From Pavlovales sp. CCMP2436 (lineage: Eukaryota > Haptophyta > Pavlovophyceae > Pavlovales): 16,613 nt of DNA. A program made the translations under genes and the position numbers. The notes under the pieces are model-generated. The model saw only the letters and a program-made list of their open reading frames with translations, did no database searches and was not told the DNA's origin. This document shows positions 1 to 8,602 of this stretch, one piece after another (position 1 is the stretch's first letter; each line of letters opens with the position of its first letter). Location of the stretch: assembly GCA_026770615.1 (NCBI GenBank), contig MU631323.1:36546-53158 (forward strand), in the 5' to 3' direction.

Positions 1-95
1 ATTAAACCAGTTTTTGATATCGATGCGCATTATTGAACTTATGGGCGGACCTGATCAGTATATTAAACCAGTTTTTGATATCGATGCGCATTATT
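1..95. repeat. 34-bp direct repeat at the left edge
   Basis: Positions 1-34 and 62-95 are identical over 34 bases, a 61-bp period. Both copies encode the first acidic motif of the primase (Phe-Asp-Ile-Asp-Ala-His), but in different frames because 61 is not a multiple of three. The first copy runs into TGA at 34-36. Only the second copy continues into the rest of the primase. This is either a real tandem duplication in a decaying gene or an artefact at a contig end. Confidence 0.85.
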
Positions 96-1672
96 ATATT
101 GAGATTGCTGCTAAAATTATTTGTATTCAAGCTGTATTTATAAAATCAAAAATTAATTATGCTAAACGCAAACCAAGTGACTATAACGGTAAGATAAAAT
201 ACTCTTATCGGATTTATGTCGATAATGTGCGTATCAAATGGATCAACATGTTAAGCTTATGTAAGTTACACAAAATTAATACTATTGAATATTATGATGT
301 AAGATTTTACGGTCAGAATAGGGTACTTTACACACCATATACTACTGAAATAAATAAAGACTCCACATAAGTAACAGTTTCGGCATTGGTGCCTGTGAAT
401 TGTTCGATATCTGACTGTTGTGCGTCATATGTACTAGAAGATTATGATACTACATATAATGATAGTTTTGATACGTTACGAATTAGAGAGGAGAAAAAAT
501 AACAAGAAAAAAGAGACGTTATTAAACAAGCAGACGAAAATAAAGATTGATAACGGTGAAGTCGAGAGAAAGATTCAAAATGTTATTAATAAACTTTCGA
601 TTAAAAAATTTGACGATTATGAGACATGGACTAAGATTGTGTAGTCTATTGTCGGGATTTGTGACAAAGAAGGTGTTGGTATGTCGAAATGTTCTAAATT
701 GGTACATCGGTTTTCGAAAAAATCTAATTCGTAAAATGAGAATAAGATTGATGCCCTTTTTGATCAGGCATGTAATAAAAATGCTGAGAAGACTTTAGGA
801 TGGAATTATCAATTTAAGTGCCTGAAGGAAGATGACTTAAAATACTACAATCTTACGAACAACAAAATGATAAAAACTTTGGTAGAAAACGATGAAGATG
901 TTAATTTACTTATTAATAAATATATGTCAGAAGTTGATGAGTTTTTCGATTATAATGAGTCTGAAATTATTAAAGCTATTTACAATAACGGCACAAATGC
1001 GTCTATTTCAAATATCACAAAGCTAATTTTAAAAGATTCTGTTGTGTATGATGACGATGTTGATATGTGGTTTCATTGTAATATTAATAATATATGGAAC
1101 AAACGCAACAAATCGATCATCATTTAAGCGTTAATTAAATCCGTAATACATGAGGTCCTTATTGAAATGGCTTAAATGTTTTATAATGATATTTCTCCAG
1201 ATATTGATGCTGAAGATAACAAGAAAAGTCAAAAAAGCAAAGATGGCTAATGAGATCGCCACTAAATTACTACAAACTCCATATTTGAAAGGAGTTGTCG
1301 ATATGACTATGATTGACTTCTCAAAGAACTGTTTCTTTGAGAAAAAGATTGACAGCTATGGGAACTTGTTTGCATTCAGTAACAAGGTATTTGATTGTCG
1401 TACTGAAGAAGTGCGCGATATTCTATCGTCTGATTACATAATGAATAATACGGGATATATATATCCTGAAGAGATTGATGAAAAAGCTAAAACAATTATT
1501 GAAGACTATTATACTACTATTTACCCAGATGATGATGTTTGTAAATATATGTGGAATAATGACAGTCTACTATTGAATGGTGAAAGAATATTTCAAACGT
1601 TTAATATTCATACCGGTTCTGGATGTAATTCGAAAAGCACTAAAATCGTCATTCTTAAAAAAGCCCTTGGTG

Positions 1673-1772
1673 ATTACTCTATTGAAGTAAACGCAGAGAC
1701 TTTTACAAAAGCACCAACAAGTTCTCGGTAATTACTTTATTGAAGTAAACGCAGAGATTTGTACAAAAGCAC
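1673..1772. repeat. 58-bp diverged tandem duplication inside the helicase
   Basis: About 42 bases starting at 1673 recur at 1731 with a few substitutions (shared core attgaagtaaacgcagag). The 58-bp offset shifts the frame by one and brings in TAA at 1729 and TGA at 1741, just after Walker A. The coding frame before and after the duplication is the same, so a second compensating slip must lie in or next to the second copy. The divergence between copies says the duplication is not recent. Confidence 0.85.
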
Positions 1773-2475
1773 CAAAAATTTCTATGAGTTGTATCTTGCG
1801 AAAGGTAGACGTATGGTATTTTTCAATGAACCGGAGAGTGACGCAGATAATAAGCTACAAGTGGCATTATTGAAGAAGATAGCAGACGGTCGTAAAGCAG
1901 TCCTAGACACACGTGGGTTATATAAAGATGCTGTCGAGTTTCCTATCTTCTTCCGCGTTGAAGGTGCTAGTAACAATAAACCCACGCTTAGCTCTGTAGA
2001 TAGTGGTATTGGAAGGCGTGTTCGTATTATTAAATACCCAGTCAAATTTTTCGAAAAATCTGACCCAGAAAACCAGTATCAAGCTAAACTAAACAGTGAG
2101 CTGGTTATCGAAATATCTACTGATGCTATTCGTAATACATACATTCGTTTACTGATTGACCATTTTATTAGCACAAGTTCTATCGCTAAAACTGAGAATG
2201 TCCCGAGGCAAATCATAGATTATAGCAATAAGTATATCGCAGACTCGAATATAGTGCTTGCTTTCATTATGGATAGTTATGAAATAACGGGCAATAATAA
2301 AGATTCAATTCCATCAAGTGAAATATTCAATGTTTTCAAGAACTATACGAAAGATAAAATGACTCAGTCAAAATTTAAGGACGATATGCTTGGGATTGAT
2401 GGGACTACTTGTAACCGTAAAAAAACAGGTGTGTATTTTTGCGGACTTGTTAAATCAAATGATGAAGATGAATAA

Positions 2476-2770
2476 TAAATATAGTTGATCGGTATAGGGG
2501 GTGTAGCCCAAAATCAAACTTTTTTTAATTTGAGAGTTCTCGCCGTGTAAATACTTTGGTTTTGGCCTACACCCCTGCACCCTGCTATACCTGTACCTCT
2601 ATTATATTCAATATTCTATATATTTCTCCTATGAAGTTTAAAAAGTATACATATTAGTATAATATAAATTTAGGATAAAGTAAAGGGGAAGAGAACGTGT
2701 AAAAAATGAAATTAAAATCAATTATTATTATTAATATGGTGTTTAAATATCATGAAGAAAAAGCAATCCT
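2476..2770. other. AT-rich interval after the helicase
   Basis: No convincing gene. It holds an imperfect inverted repeat at 2491-2591 (listed separately) and AT-rich sequence. A short open stretch from ATG 2706 (MKLKSIIIIN...) stops after about 23 codons and overlaps, in another frame, the approach to the remnant at 2771. I do not call it a gene. Confidence 0.5.
2491..2591. repeat. Long imperfect hairpin downstream of the helicase
   Basis: The left arm at 2491-2517 (GGTATAG, GGGGTGTAG, CCAAAA) pairs with the right arm at about 2555-2591. The right arm has the same three blocks in reverse complement, with an extra GC-rich insertion of about nine bases between the first two blocks. The loop is about 37 bases. 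It starts 15 bases after the helicase stop, so it could shape the 3' end of the helicase transcript, or be a remnant of a small inverted-repeat element. The arms are GC-rich against an AT-rich background. Confidence 0.6.
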
Positions 2771-3058
2771 AACATAGACGATTATACGGTTAGACTTTTA
2801 AAATTGATAATTGATAATGAATAATTCAATAACAATAGAATATCAATTATCAATTTGGTTATCGATCTGTCTAATAATTTTCATTATAATATAATTTTTG
2901 AATATAATGAAGAAATTAGCATGTACGAGTATCAAATTATGATAATTGATAAAAAAACATTAAATAAAAATACAGTATTACTTACCGATTTGCTGAATTA
3001 TATTTTGTTCTTTAGTTATGCATTTTTCTTCATATTTAACATGCGTAAATTTTGTTGA
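2771..3058 (+). pseudogene. Unknown small ORF remnant, copy 1
   Basis: Open in one frame apart from TAA at 2822-2824. It is rich in Ile, Asn and Leu and contains NRISIINLVIDL. The same pattern (NRISVINLMIDI) appears about 375 bases downstream, so the two stretches look like diverged copies of one module. Its C-terminal end turns hydrophobic (LLNYILFFSYAFFFIF), possibly a membrane segment or simply AT-rich drift. A perfect 16-bp inverted repeat (2801-2816 with 2841-2856) lies inside it. No family recognised. It sits between the helicase and the capsid block. Confidence 0.35.
2801..2856. repeat. 16-bp perfect inverted repeat, 24-base loop
   Basis: Arm aaattgataattgata (2801-2816) is the exact reverse complement of 2841-2856. 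It is very AT-rich, so a chance or slippage origin is possible. It lies within the first small ORF remnant. Confidence 0.7.
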
Positions 3059-3083
3059 CGTATTAATCTAATATAAATGCAAT

Positions 3084-3397
3084 ATGATGACTGAATATAA
3101 TCAAGAAAATATCAATCCAAATTTGGAATCTTATAAAATTGACATTAAAAAAGTACAGTAATGCTTGAACTTACTAAATTAGTGATCCAAATGGAATTAC
3201 TAAAAAAAAATCGTATATCTGTTATCAATCTTATGATTGATATATGAAATGATCATACTATCATTATTAATCTATTGAATTCTATTAAAAATGAAAAAAA
3301 TATAATTATATGTCAAAACACAATGAGGCAAGTTGAGCAAATAAGTACAACTTTTATACCTAGAATAAAGAAATTACAACGATTTTATAACTTTTAA
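3084..3397 (+). pseudogene. Unknown small ORF remnant, copy 2
   Basis: About 104 codons starting at tandem ATG codons (3084, 3087), with one frame slip between about 3140 and 3161 and an in-frame TGA within the ID-I-stop-NDHT context. It ends at TAA 3395-3397, about 20 bases before the convergent capsid gene ends. The segment LELTKLVIQMELLKKNRISV and what follows resembles the remnant at 2771-3058. The composition suggests helices. No family recognised; it may be a duplicated small viral gene. Confidence 0.4.
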
Positions 3398-3417
3398 ACA
3401 ATTTAAATAATATGTTT

Positions 3418-4285
3418 TTACTCCTTATAAGACATAAGTCCGCAAGAGATTGTAATTACCTTGTTATAAACAAACCATACATGAGCAACACAAAGTGGGA
3501 ACGAACCACTTACCTTGAGCTGGACCGAACCGGCATTTGAAAATTCTTTTCCATCATAGAACGTCTGATCTGCGCAGTAGGACTCGAGAAAAATACCGAT
3601 GATAAACGCTTCTTCGAGGTACTGTTTTTCAGTAATAGACGATGATTGGTCCGAACTGTTGAGCTTATGAAACGCCTTCATTAATTCGAACCGGCCTTCT
3701 ACTCGTGGATCATAACAAATATTATAATTTTCACCCCCCATTCGTAGACGCCAATCAGTGATACCTCCGAGTTGTACACCATTAGCTGTTAGGTAAGCGT
3801 CCCCGTTAATAAATGTCGAAGAAGCTCCATTCATCTCTGAACTGTTAATAGGCACTACTTCTGCTGCGGAAAGCACATTTGTAGTAGCTACCGATGGCAC
3901 AATGGTGTGGATATTAGTAGAAGTCGATAAGCGAGAAAATACGCAAAAAATCTAAAAGCACGTTACCAAACATATTAACATTGCTTACAGAACTCATTCT
4001 ATTTCCACCGAAGAATACCTCAACTTTATTAAGAATTGAGAAAGCACTAGCGTCGATAATGAACGATGCATTAGTAGCATTGTTAATACGAAACTGGAGA
4101 TATGACTGATCGTTCTGGAAGAAGTGGCCCTTGCTCGACGCAGGGATCACGAATTCGATCACTTAATTACCGAATACGTTAACTGTCCCGGTCCGAGGAT
4201 ACAACGTAAGTTTTTTCAACTCCGCCGGCGCCCCCATCAATTTATGTTTGCTATAGTCTATCTGTTCTACGAGAGATTCTTCCAT
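3418..4285 (-). pseudogene. Major capsid protein (double-jelly-roll type), broken
   Basis: Virion shell protein. Reading starts at ATG 4285. The N-terminal part matches the pattern of polinton-like and adintovirus capsid proteins: an IP...G stretch, then SYLQFRINN, then a beta-rich VEVFFGGNRMSS and NVLLDFLR. The C-terminal part has the family's late pattern (LRMGGENYN, an acidic/aromatic loop, GSVQLKVSGSFPL, VWFVYNKVITI). TAA at 4165-4163 interrupts the frame after about 40 codons, and a frame slip near 3910-3925 separates the halves. The total is only about 289 codons, against roughly 400-600 in relatives, and the section expected between the first barrel's start and the second barrel's end is missing. 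I infer an internal deletion near the frame slip. A promoter-like motif precedes the start. A different capsid subunit is possible but less likely. Confidence 0.72.
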
Positions 4286-4313
4286 TTTTATTATAATTCA
4301 AAGCTGAGAAAAT
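4286..4313 (-). promoter_or_regulatory. Shared upstream motif before the capsid gene
   Basis: Read on the minus strand, TTTCTCAGCTTT is followed by GAATTATAATAAAA and then the ATG. The same block, TTTCTTAGCTTT plus 14 AT-rich bases, precedes the gene starting at 4545 at exactly the same distance. The two 35-base upstream regions align without gaps at 26 positions. Conservation in otherwise decayed AT-rich sequence suggests a late viral promoter or leader element. Confidence 0.6.
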
Positions 4314-4326
4314 AAAAATAACACAT

Positions 4327-4545
4327 TTAGGACATTTCAAACCCACCTGATTCCAAGCCTTTCGCAACACGTCGAGAAACGCCAGATACAATTCCTAATT
4401 CTGGTTTGACAATATTACCGACAGACGTTACATCAGCAATACCATTTAACCATTTAGCTAAGTATTTTGTTGCCACCGTACCCAATTCCCGTTTATTTGT
4501 CGCCACCGAATCAAATTTAGATTTTTTCGAAACCGTACCGAACAT
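4327..4545 (-). CDS. Small basic virion-like protein, 72 aa
   Basis: Intact ORF from ATG 4545 to TAA. Lys/Arg-rich N-terminus (FGTVSKKSKFDSVATNKREL), then an amphipathic, glycine- and valine-rich C-terminal half (NIVKPELGIVSGVSRRVAKG). It lies 41 bases upstream of the capsid start and 18 bases after the preceding gene, in one minus-strand block, and shares the capsid gene's upstream motif. Small basic or amphipathic virion proteins next to the capsid gene are common in related viruses. By position I infer a minor virion protein. No family was recognised from the sequence alone. Confidence 0.6.
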   Translation of the reverse strand: MFGTVSKKSKFDSVATNKRELGTVATKYLAKWLNGIADVTSVGNIVKPELGIVSGVSRRVAKGLESGGFEMS

Positions 4546-4573
4546 TTATACTATAAATTAAAGCTAAGAAATA
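4546..4573 (-). promoter_or_regulatory. Shared upstream motif before the 72-aa gene
   Basis: The minus-strand sequence TTTCTTAGCTTT is followed by AATTTATAGTATAA and ATG. It matches the motif before the capsid gene in sequence and in spacing. It overlaps the 3' end and stop codon of the upstream gene, so the motif is kept although it must share bases with coding sequence. Confidence 0.6.
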
Positions 4574-4824
4574 AATTTAGATATTATTATATGAACTTCA
4601 TCGGGTAAACCAGGATAAAAACGTTTGTAATAGTCAACTGTAGCATATTCATATACTAAACGTGGATATTGTTCAAAAACTTTATCAACAATTTCACCAT
4701 CACTCTCGATTTTTAAATCATCGTCAAGTAATTTAGAAAGACATTTATCCACATCGTTATTTGAAAAAAAATTAGTATCACTATTTTTGAATACAGGTTT
4801 GAATTTATTTTCTGCGCTTAACAT
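4564..4824 (-). CDS. Unknown acidic protein, 86 aa
   Basis: Intact ORF from ATG 4824 to TAG. Acidic middle (KLLDDDLKIESDGEIVDKVF) and aromatic C-terminal half (YEYATVDYYKRFYPGLPDEV). No domain recognised, no signal peptide, no clear membrane segment. It is the first gene of the minus-strand capsid block. Its start is only nine bases from the start of the divergent plus-strand gene at 4834, leaving almost no room for separate promoters. Confidence 0.6.
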   Translation of the reverse strand: MLSAENKFKPVFKNSDTNFFSNNDVDKCLSKLLDDDLKIESDGEIVDKVFEQYPRLVYEYATVDYYKRFYPGLPDEVHIIISKFIS

Positions 4825-4833
4825 TGGTTAAAA

Positions 4834-5233
4834 ATGGACGAGGAAAAATTATCAGTACTGAAGAAGAAATTATAGAAGCACCAGTCGAAGCACCGATTAA
4901 AATTAAACGAGAAAATCAGAAGTACAACAAGCCGTTTGAGAAAAAGTTACAATCAATAGAAATATTCGTAACAAAGTACTGAAAGACGATAAGAAAAAAC
5001 GTAATCCACCAAAATGGAAGCGTGACCAAGACGTCCTATACAACAAAATATTAGAATTAGAAGCTTTGTTAGTAGAACCTAAAATCGTTGAACCCGTCGT
5101 TATAGATGAGCCGATAATTTTAGAAGAACCCGAAATAGTTCGTCAAAAAACACGATATTTTACACCTAGGGACAAACTGATGTTATTTGAACATCTTTCA
5201 GACCGATTAAAAAACCTAAGCTATTTAAAATAA
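4834..5233 (+). pseudogene. Pro/Glu-rich unknown protein, frameshifted
   Basis: About 130 codons starting at ATG 4834. The reading moves through all three frames: a slip near 4840 and another between about 4965 and 4982. The conserved-looking stretches are charged and repetitive: EEEIIEAPVEAPIKIKRENQ, then KKKRNPPKWKRDQ, then EPKIVEPVVIDEPIILEEPE. Alternating acidic-proline and lysine-rich segments suggest a disordered or linker-type protein. The stop TAA (5231-5233) overlaps the ATPase ATG (5233-5235) as TAATG, so the two genes were probably expressed together. No family recognised. Confidence 0.5.
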
Positions 5234-5944
5234 TGTCTATCTCAGAAGGAGTTAACGATATTCATTTGGAAATACCGTAATTTTCTGTAGACAATGTTTT
5301 ACACAGTCAAATACCTAGCCCATTACCGAATTCATCGTTTTCAATGGCAATGTGCGCACCGCCTGGCAGTGGTAAAACGTCGCTTTTAACGAGCATGATT
5401 ACGCAATCAAATCCACCTATTTATCGCAACGTTTATTCACGAGTTTTCCTGCTTCAACCGTTAGCATCATTCTCGTCAATGGAAAAAAACCTGTTCGCTG
5501 ACCATCCTCGTGTCTATCATGAAATGAATTTACAAGACTTTAACTGATATTCAGACGGAAATTGACGAAACTCGAAAAGCTGGTAAAAATTCTCTTGTAA
5601 TCATCGACGACTTTATGGCAGAATTAAAAAACGCAGAATTACAGAAAATGTTCGTGAGATGGATCGCTAACAGAAGACATCAAAAAATGAGTGTCATATT
5701 TCTGACACAAACTTTTCGAAGCATACCATTAAATTTACGTAAGAATGTGGAAATTGGATCTTCTTGAAACCGTCAAATAAGCACGAGATTGAATCGATTC
5801 GTGATGAAATCGGTATGTCTAAACAAGACTTTGAAAACATATTATAATTATATATTCCCGTCTGGATCAGAACGACATCAATTTATGTATATCGACTCTA
5901 ATACGAACGTCTATAAGAAATTTTCGAAACTGACCATGAAATAA
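5233..5944 (+). pseudogene. A32-like (FtsK/HerA-type) DNA packaging ATPase, broken
   Basis: Motor that would pump genome DNA into the capsid. Walker A is APPGSGKTSL (near 5353-5382). Walker B is LVIIDDF. The sensor region FLTQTFRSIPLNLRKN is followed by a phenylalanine-rich stretch and KPSNKHEIESIRDEIGMSKQ, all in the order seen in polinton, virophage and A32 ATPases. The length is about 237 codons, usual for the family. It starts at ATG 5233, preceded by a CTAAGCTAT-like stretch weakly similar to the capsid-block motif. Breaks: TAA 5278-5280; frame slips near 5540, near 5750-5765 and near 5845. All diagnostic motifs survive. Family assignment is strong. Confidence 0.9.
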
Positions 5945-5964
5945 AATGTTTATATAAAACAGAG

Positions 5965-6351
5965 ATGAACGAGAAATTGTGATAATTATAATCAACAGAA
6001 AAATATTATTTCAAAACCAAAGATGGAAAACCGTATAATGAAAATACAAAGGTAACATTTATTGGTAGAAACGATAAGATATATTACAGTGGGAAGACAC
6101 TCACAAAATATTCGCAACTTTTACAAGAAATAACGAACAGTTTTTATGTAACAGAAGATTTTCATAAAACTCCGTTCGATACATGGATGAAACCAATTCA
6201 AGACGAAGAAGATCCGTTTTTATACCCAATATATGGTCAAGGTCAATCAATGAGAGAAGATACGCCATATACCCGAGAAGTTCTAAGTAAAAATCTCACC
6301 AAATTGGACCCAATTTTTTATAAAAGAGAGTCATTTTATCAACATCGATGA
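5965..6351 (+). pseudogene. Unknown protein, broken N-terminus
   Basis: Open from about 5992 to the TGA at 6349-6351. A candidate ATG at 5965 is in frame but separated by TGA, TAA and TAA codons within 30 bases, so the N-terminus is damaged or the start is elsewhere. Readable parts are aromatic and polar: KYYFKTKDGKPY, VTFIGRNDKIYYSGKTL, HKTPFDTWMKPI, PFLYPIYGQGQSM. I recognise no domain. It lies directly after the ATPase and ends in an ATGA overlap with the next gene, or is the front half of it after a frameshift. Confidence 0.45.
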
Positions 6352-6659
6352 AAGACAATTCTGTTGATGATTTGGTTGATGATGTTTCAGAAATAGGGAC
6401 GCCACAGACGCCACAAGCGCCACAGACACCACAAACGCCACAGACACCGATAACGGGTATAAGCCAACCACAATTTGCCAGTCCGTCACGTCGACCAATT
6501 CAAGGACCTCAAGCCTCTAGTTTTATTAAATCAAACATCCAAGAAATTAATGCCCATTGTGACGACGAAAAACCTATCCATTGGAAAAAAGAGGTCATTA
6601 GATTAGTAGCTATACAATTTGGTGTATCAGGTCAGTCGATACGTGATAAAGTTACATGA
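6348..6659 (+). CDS. Pro/Thr/Gln repeat protein, 103 aa
   Basis: Intact ORF. An acidic N-terminus (DNSVDDLVDDVSEIG) precedes a tandem TPQ/APQ run of about six units (residues 18-34), then a Ser/Pro/Gln-rich linker and a more ordered C-terminus (PIHWKKEVIRLVAIQFGVSG). The first three bases overlap the previous stop as ATGA. The DNA repeat (ccacagacgccacaaacg-like, 9 bp) is in phase with codons, so its expansion would not break the frame. No family recognised. The position between ATPase and penton suggests a structural or scaffold role, which is a guess. Confidence 0.55.
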   Translation: MKDNSVDDLVDDVSEIGTPQTPQAPQTPQTPQTPITGISQPQFASPSRRPIQGPQASSFIKSNIQEINAHCDDEKPIHWKKEVIRLVAIQFGVSGQSIRDKVT

Positions 6660-6731
6660 AACGTATTAAGATACTAATTTTTTTTATCATATAATATATA
6701 GAAGATAATTAAACAAGTATATCCTATATTT

Positions 6732-7508
6732 TTGAATACGCAATTGGCCGATAAATTAGATTCAGAATTCGGTCTCTTCGAATGGATCCTCGACAGATCA
6801 ATTTTGCCACAAAACAATTCGATTGCTGATCTCGAAATCCAAATACGTAGTGCACAAATGAGTCGTCAATTTGAAAATACTAGTAATGGTGGTAACGTAT
6901 TAACCTTTACTTTTTCGCATCCATCGACAACTTTTTATACCCTCACAAATCCAGAACGTTATTACTCAAATATCGACGAAGTTATAGCGGCATTTAACTC
7001 GGTGACAAGTGCCCAACGTGTAACTGGTACATCGATATTAGTCGATCGACCACTTTCATTATTTAACGGATCTCGCACTGATCGACTAATATCAATATTT
7101 AGCCCAACGAATTCGACTATAGTTATCGAAAATACTGGATTAGCATTGCGTTTGGGTATCTGAAATGGACGTTTCCTTGTTCCACCCTCGGCGACAAATT
7201 CTAGCAATGCCGTAACTATGAAAGGAACTTTTGACCTCAATTTCCCAAAAATGGTGTACATTTGTTCAGATAATAGTTTAGAGATTGATATCTCTATGGA
7301 CAGCACGCCAACAGCGAGCAAGCAAATCCATTGCGCATTGCCCGTGAATTGTTCTTACGGTGATTTCATCCCTTTAGTCGAACCGTTTGTGCGTTTATCA
7401 CTATCAAATAAGTCGATCAACAAGATCAGTCTTGAACTCGTTGACGAATTATTCAATCCCATCAATATGTATAACGCATTTAGTATTACGCTAATGTTAT
7501 ACAAATAA
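6732..7508 (+). pseudogene. Penton-like minor capsid protein, one stop
   Basis: About 259 codons in one frame with a single interruption, TGA at 7161-7163. The pattern fits minor capsid (penton) proteins of polinton-like viruses and adintoviruses: LTFTFSHPSTTFYTLTN early, the IVIENTGLALRLG turn in the middle, then DLNFPKMVYICSDNSLEID and a C-terminal PFVRLSLSNKSINKISLELV, DELFNPINMY, FSITLMLYK. The last block, ending in a beta strand with Lys at the terminus, is the most telling. The first usable codon is TTG (6732); no ATG exists upstream in frame, so the start codon may have mutated. It ends overlapping the convergent lipase by 12 bases. Confidence 0.7.
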
Positions 7509-8156
7509 TTTTAAATTTCTAATTTGATGTGGCGAAAACAAACCGCTTCCTAAAGTATTCTCGACAGTAATTACATTTCGATCCTGGTATTTCGACATTA
7601 AACTGATTAAATCGCTTTTAGTTCTTATCTCAGTTTTTCGTGTATTTATTGGTTTTTAAATACTATAGGGAGACGTCCCTTTGTTATATTTTAACACCCA
7701 CGAGTTGGGACTAGCAACTAATTCACAGACGTTCCCGCCCAAACTATAACCGACGTGGTTAGCAGTTTATCGGTATTTTATTTGTACATTTTTAGTAATT
7801 CTTAGCGCTTCGTAATATCTGGGGTCAAATTTTGTTTATTAAACATTAATAGCACATCACTTATCAAAAAATCTTTAATAATATCGATAGACCCCCCGAA
7901 TTGGTCTACCATTCTTAACCCATACTCGTGTCCTTATATTTGAAAGTTCTTCATCAAAAATATAACCTTCTTGTCTCATTTTCATCTCAGCTTCCTCACC
8001 TGAATTTGAAGCTTGTAAAACATAAACGCATTTTCTAAAAGTGGATTAATCATTACGTTATATGAAACAGGTTGCTCTGATGATCTATTTGCGAAAGACC
8101 CAAATATTCCTGTACTATTAGAATCAAATCAAAATAGCGATTTCTTTTTTAATCGA

Positions 8157-8161
<5 letters not shown>
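7497..8161 (-). pseudogene. Lipase (alpha/beta hydrolase) with catalytic triad, broken
   Basis: Hidden minus-strand gene with no long ORF. Start ATG 8161, end TAA 7499-7497, about 221 codons. The nucleophile elbow GYSLGG lies at 7751-7734 (Ser 7745-7743), the acid at Asp 7613-7611 in TKSDLISLM, and the histidine at 7529-7527 in SPHQIRNL. All three lie in one frame at the order and spacing expected for class-3-type lipases. Upstream there is readable sequence: STGIFGSFANRSSEQPVSY, then KMRQEGYIFDEELSNI, then DIIKDFLISDVLLMFNKQ. Breaks: TGA 8131-8129, frame slips near 8020-8040, 7925-7900 and 7820, TAA 7769-7767 and TAA 7658-7656. Similar lipases occur in small DJR viruses and may help particles cross membranes. 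The start sits directly at a long TA repeat, shared with the divergent fibre gene. Confidence 0.72.

Positions 8162-8199
<38 letters not shown>
8161..8199. repeat. (TA)n microsatellite between divergent genes
   Basis: About 19 TA units occupy the gap between the lipase start (8161, minus) and the fibre start (8231, plus). It fills most of the only intergenic space for both promoters. It may have grown from a TATA-like element; AT slippage is enough to explain it. Confidence 0.9.
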
Positions 8200-8200
<1 letters not shown>

Positions 8201-8508
8201 ACATTTTAAAATCTATGTATAATATAACAGATGTCAGTATTCGGCGAAGAGTTAAACCGAAAATTAGAAGAGATATTAAATATTTTAGACGAGAAGACAT
8301 TCGAAGTGGATTTTTTAGCATTTCAGGAAGTTGTAGCACAATCGAATATATCACAAACTAATTCGAATACAGCGATTCAAATATATCAGGAACTACAAAT
8401 GCGATCAATATTAAAATCTCGAATGATATTAATGATGCTATTATTCCTATTAACAATAATATTACTCATATTAATACGTCTTTTATATCTGTCAATAGTA
8501 ATATAGGT

Positions 8509-8602
8509 TTGAAACTAAACATATCTGATTATGATACATCTCTGGTTGATATAAGTTGAAACTAAACATATCTGATTATGAAACATCTCTGGTTGATCAA
8601 AA
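8509..8602. repeat. 47-bp tandem duplication in the fibre stalk
   Basis: The stretch starting at 8509 (ttgaaactaaacatatctga and on) repeats at 8556 with one or two changes. The frame moves from 1 to 3 across it, and 47 bases is exactly that shift, so the duplication by itself explains the frame change. Confidence 0.88.

Larger units (their letters stand above)
1..2475 (+). pseudogene. Primase (AEP) fused to D5-like SF3 helicase, broken
   Basis: Replication protein expected to prime and unwind viral DNA. The N-terminal part has an AEP-type DxD motif (FDIDAH, Asp codons at 77-79 and 83-85), a later Tyr-Ser-Tyr-Arg-Ile segment near 200-215 where families usually have Ser-x-His, and FYGQNR near 304-321. 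A PriCT-2-like segment (DDYETW) lies near 610-630. A D5_N-like region follows at about 1250-1560. The SF3 core has Walker A GSGCNSKST (1615-1641; Ser replaces the usual second Gly), Walker B GRRMVFFNE (1804-1830), an Asn sensor near 1970 and paired Arg near 2011-2025. The spared length is about 800 codons, normal for this fusion; the true N-terminus lies outside the window. Stops: TAA 368, TAA 500, TAG 642, TAA 732, TAA 1125, TAA 1173, TAA 1729. Frame slips occur near 500-550, near 1237 and at 1673-1772. The helicase C-terminal half (1759-2475) is open. Helicase assignment is firm, primase good. Confidence 0.88.

Noticed and set aside
1782..2045. Minus-strand ORF of 87 codons
   Set aside because: Antisense to the helicase Walker B and sensor region.
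4124..4315. Plus-strand ORF of 63 codons
   Set aside because: It is antisense to the capsid N-terminus, whose reading from ATG 4285 is supported by motif content and upstream signal.
6962..7321. Minus-strand ORF of 119 codons
   Set aside because: Antisense to the penton-like gene and spanning its TGA; no recognisable motif.
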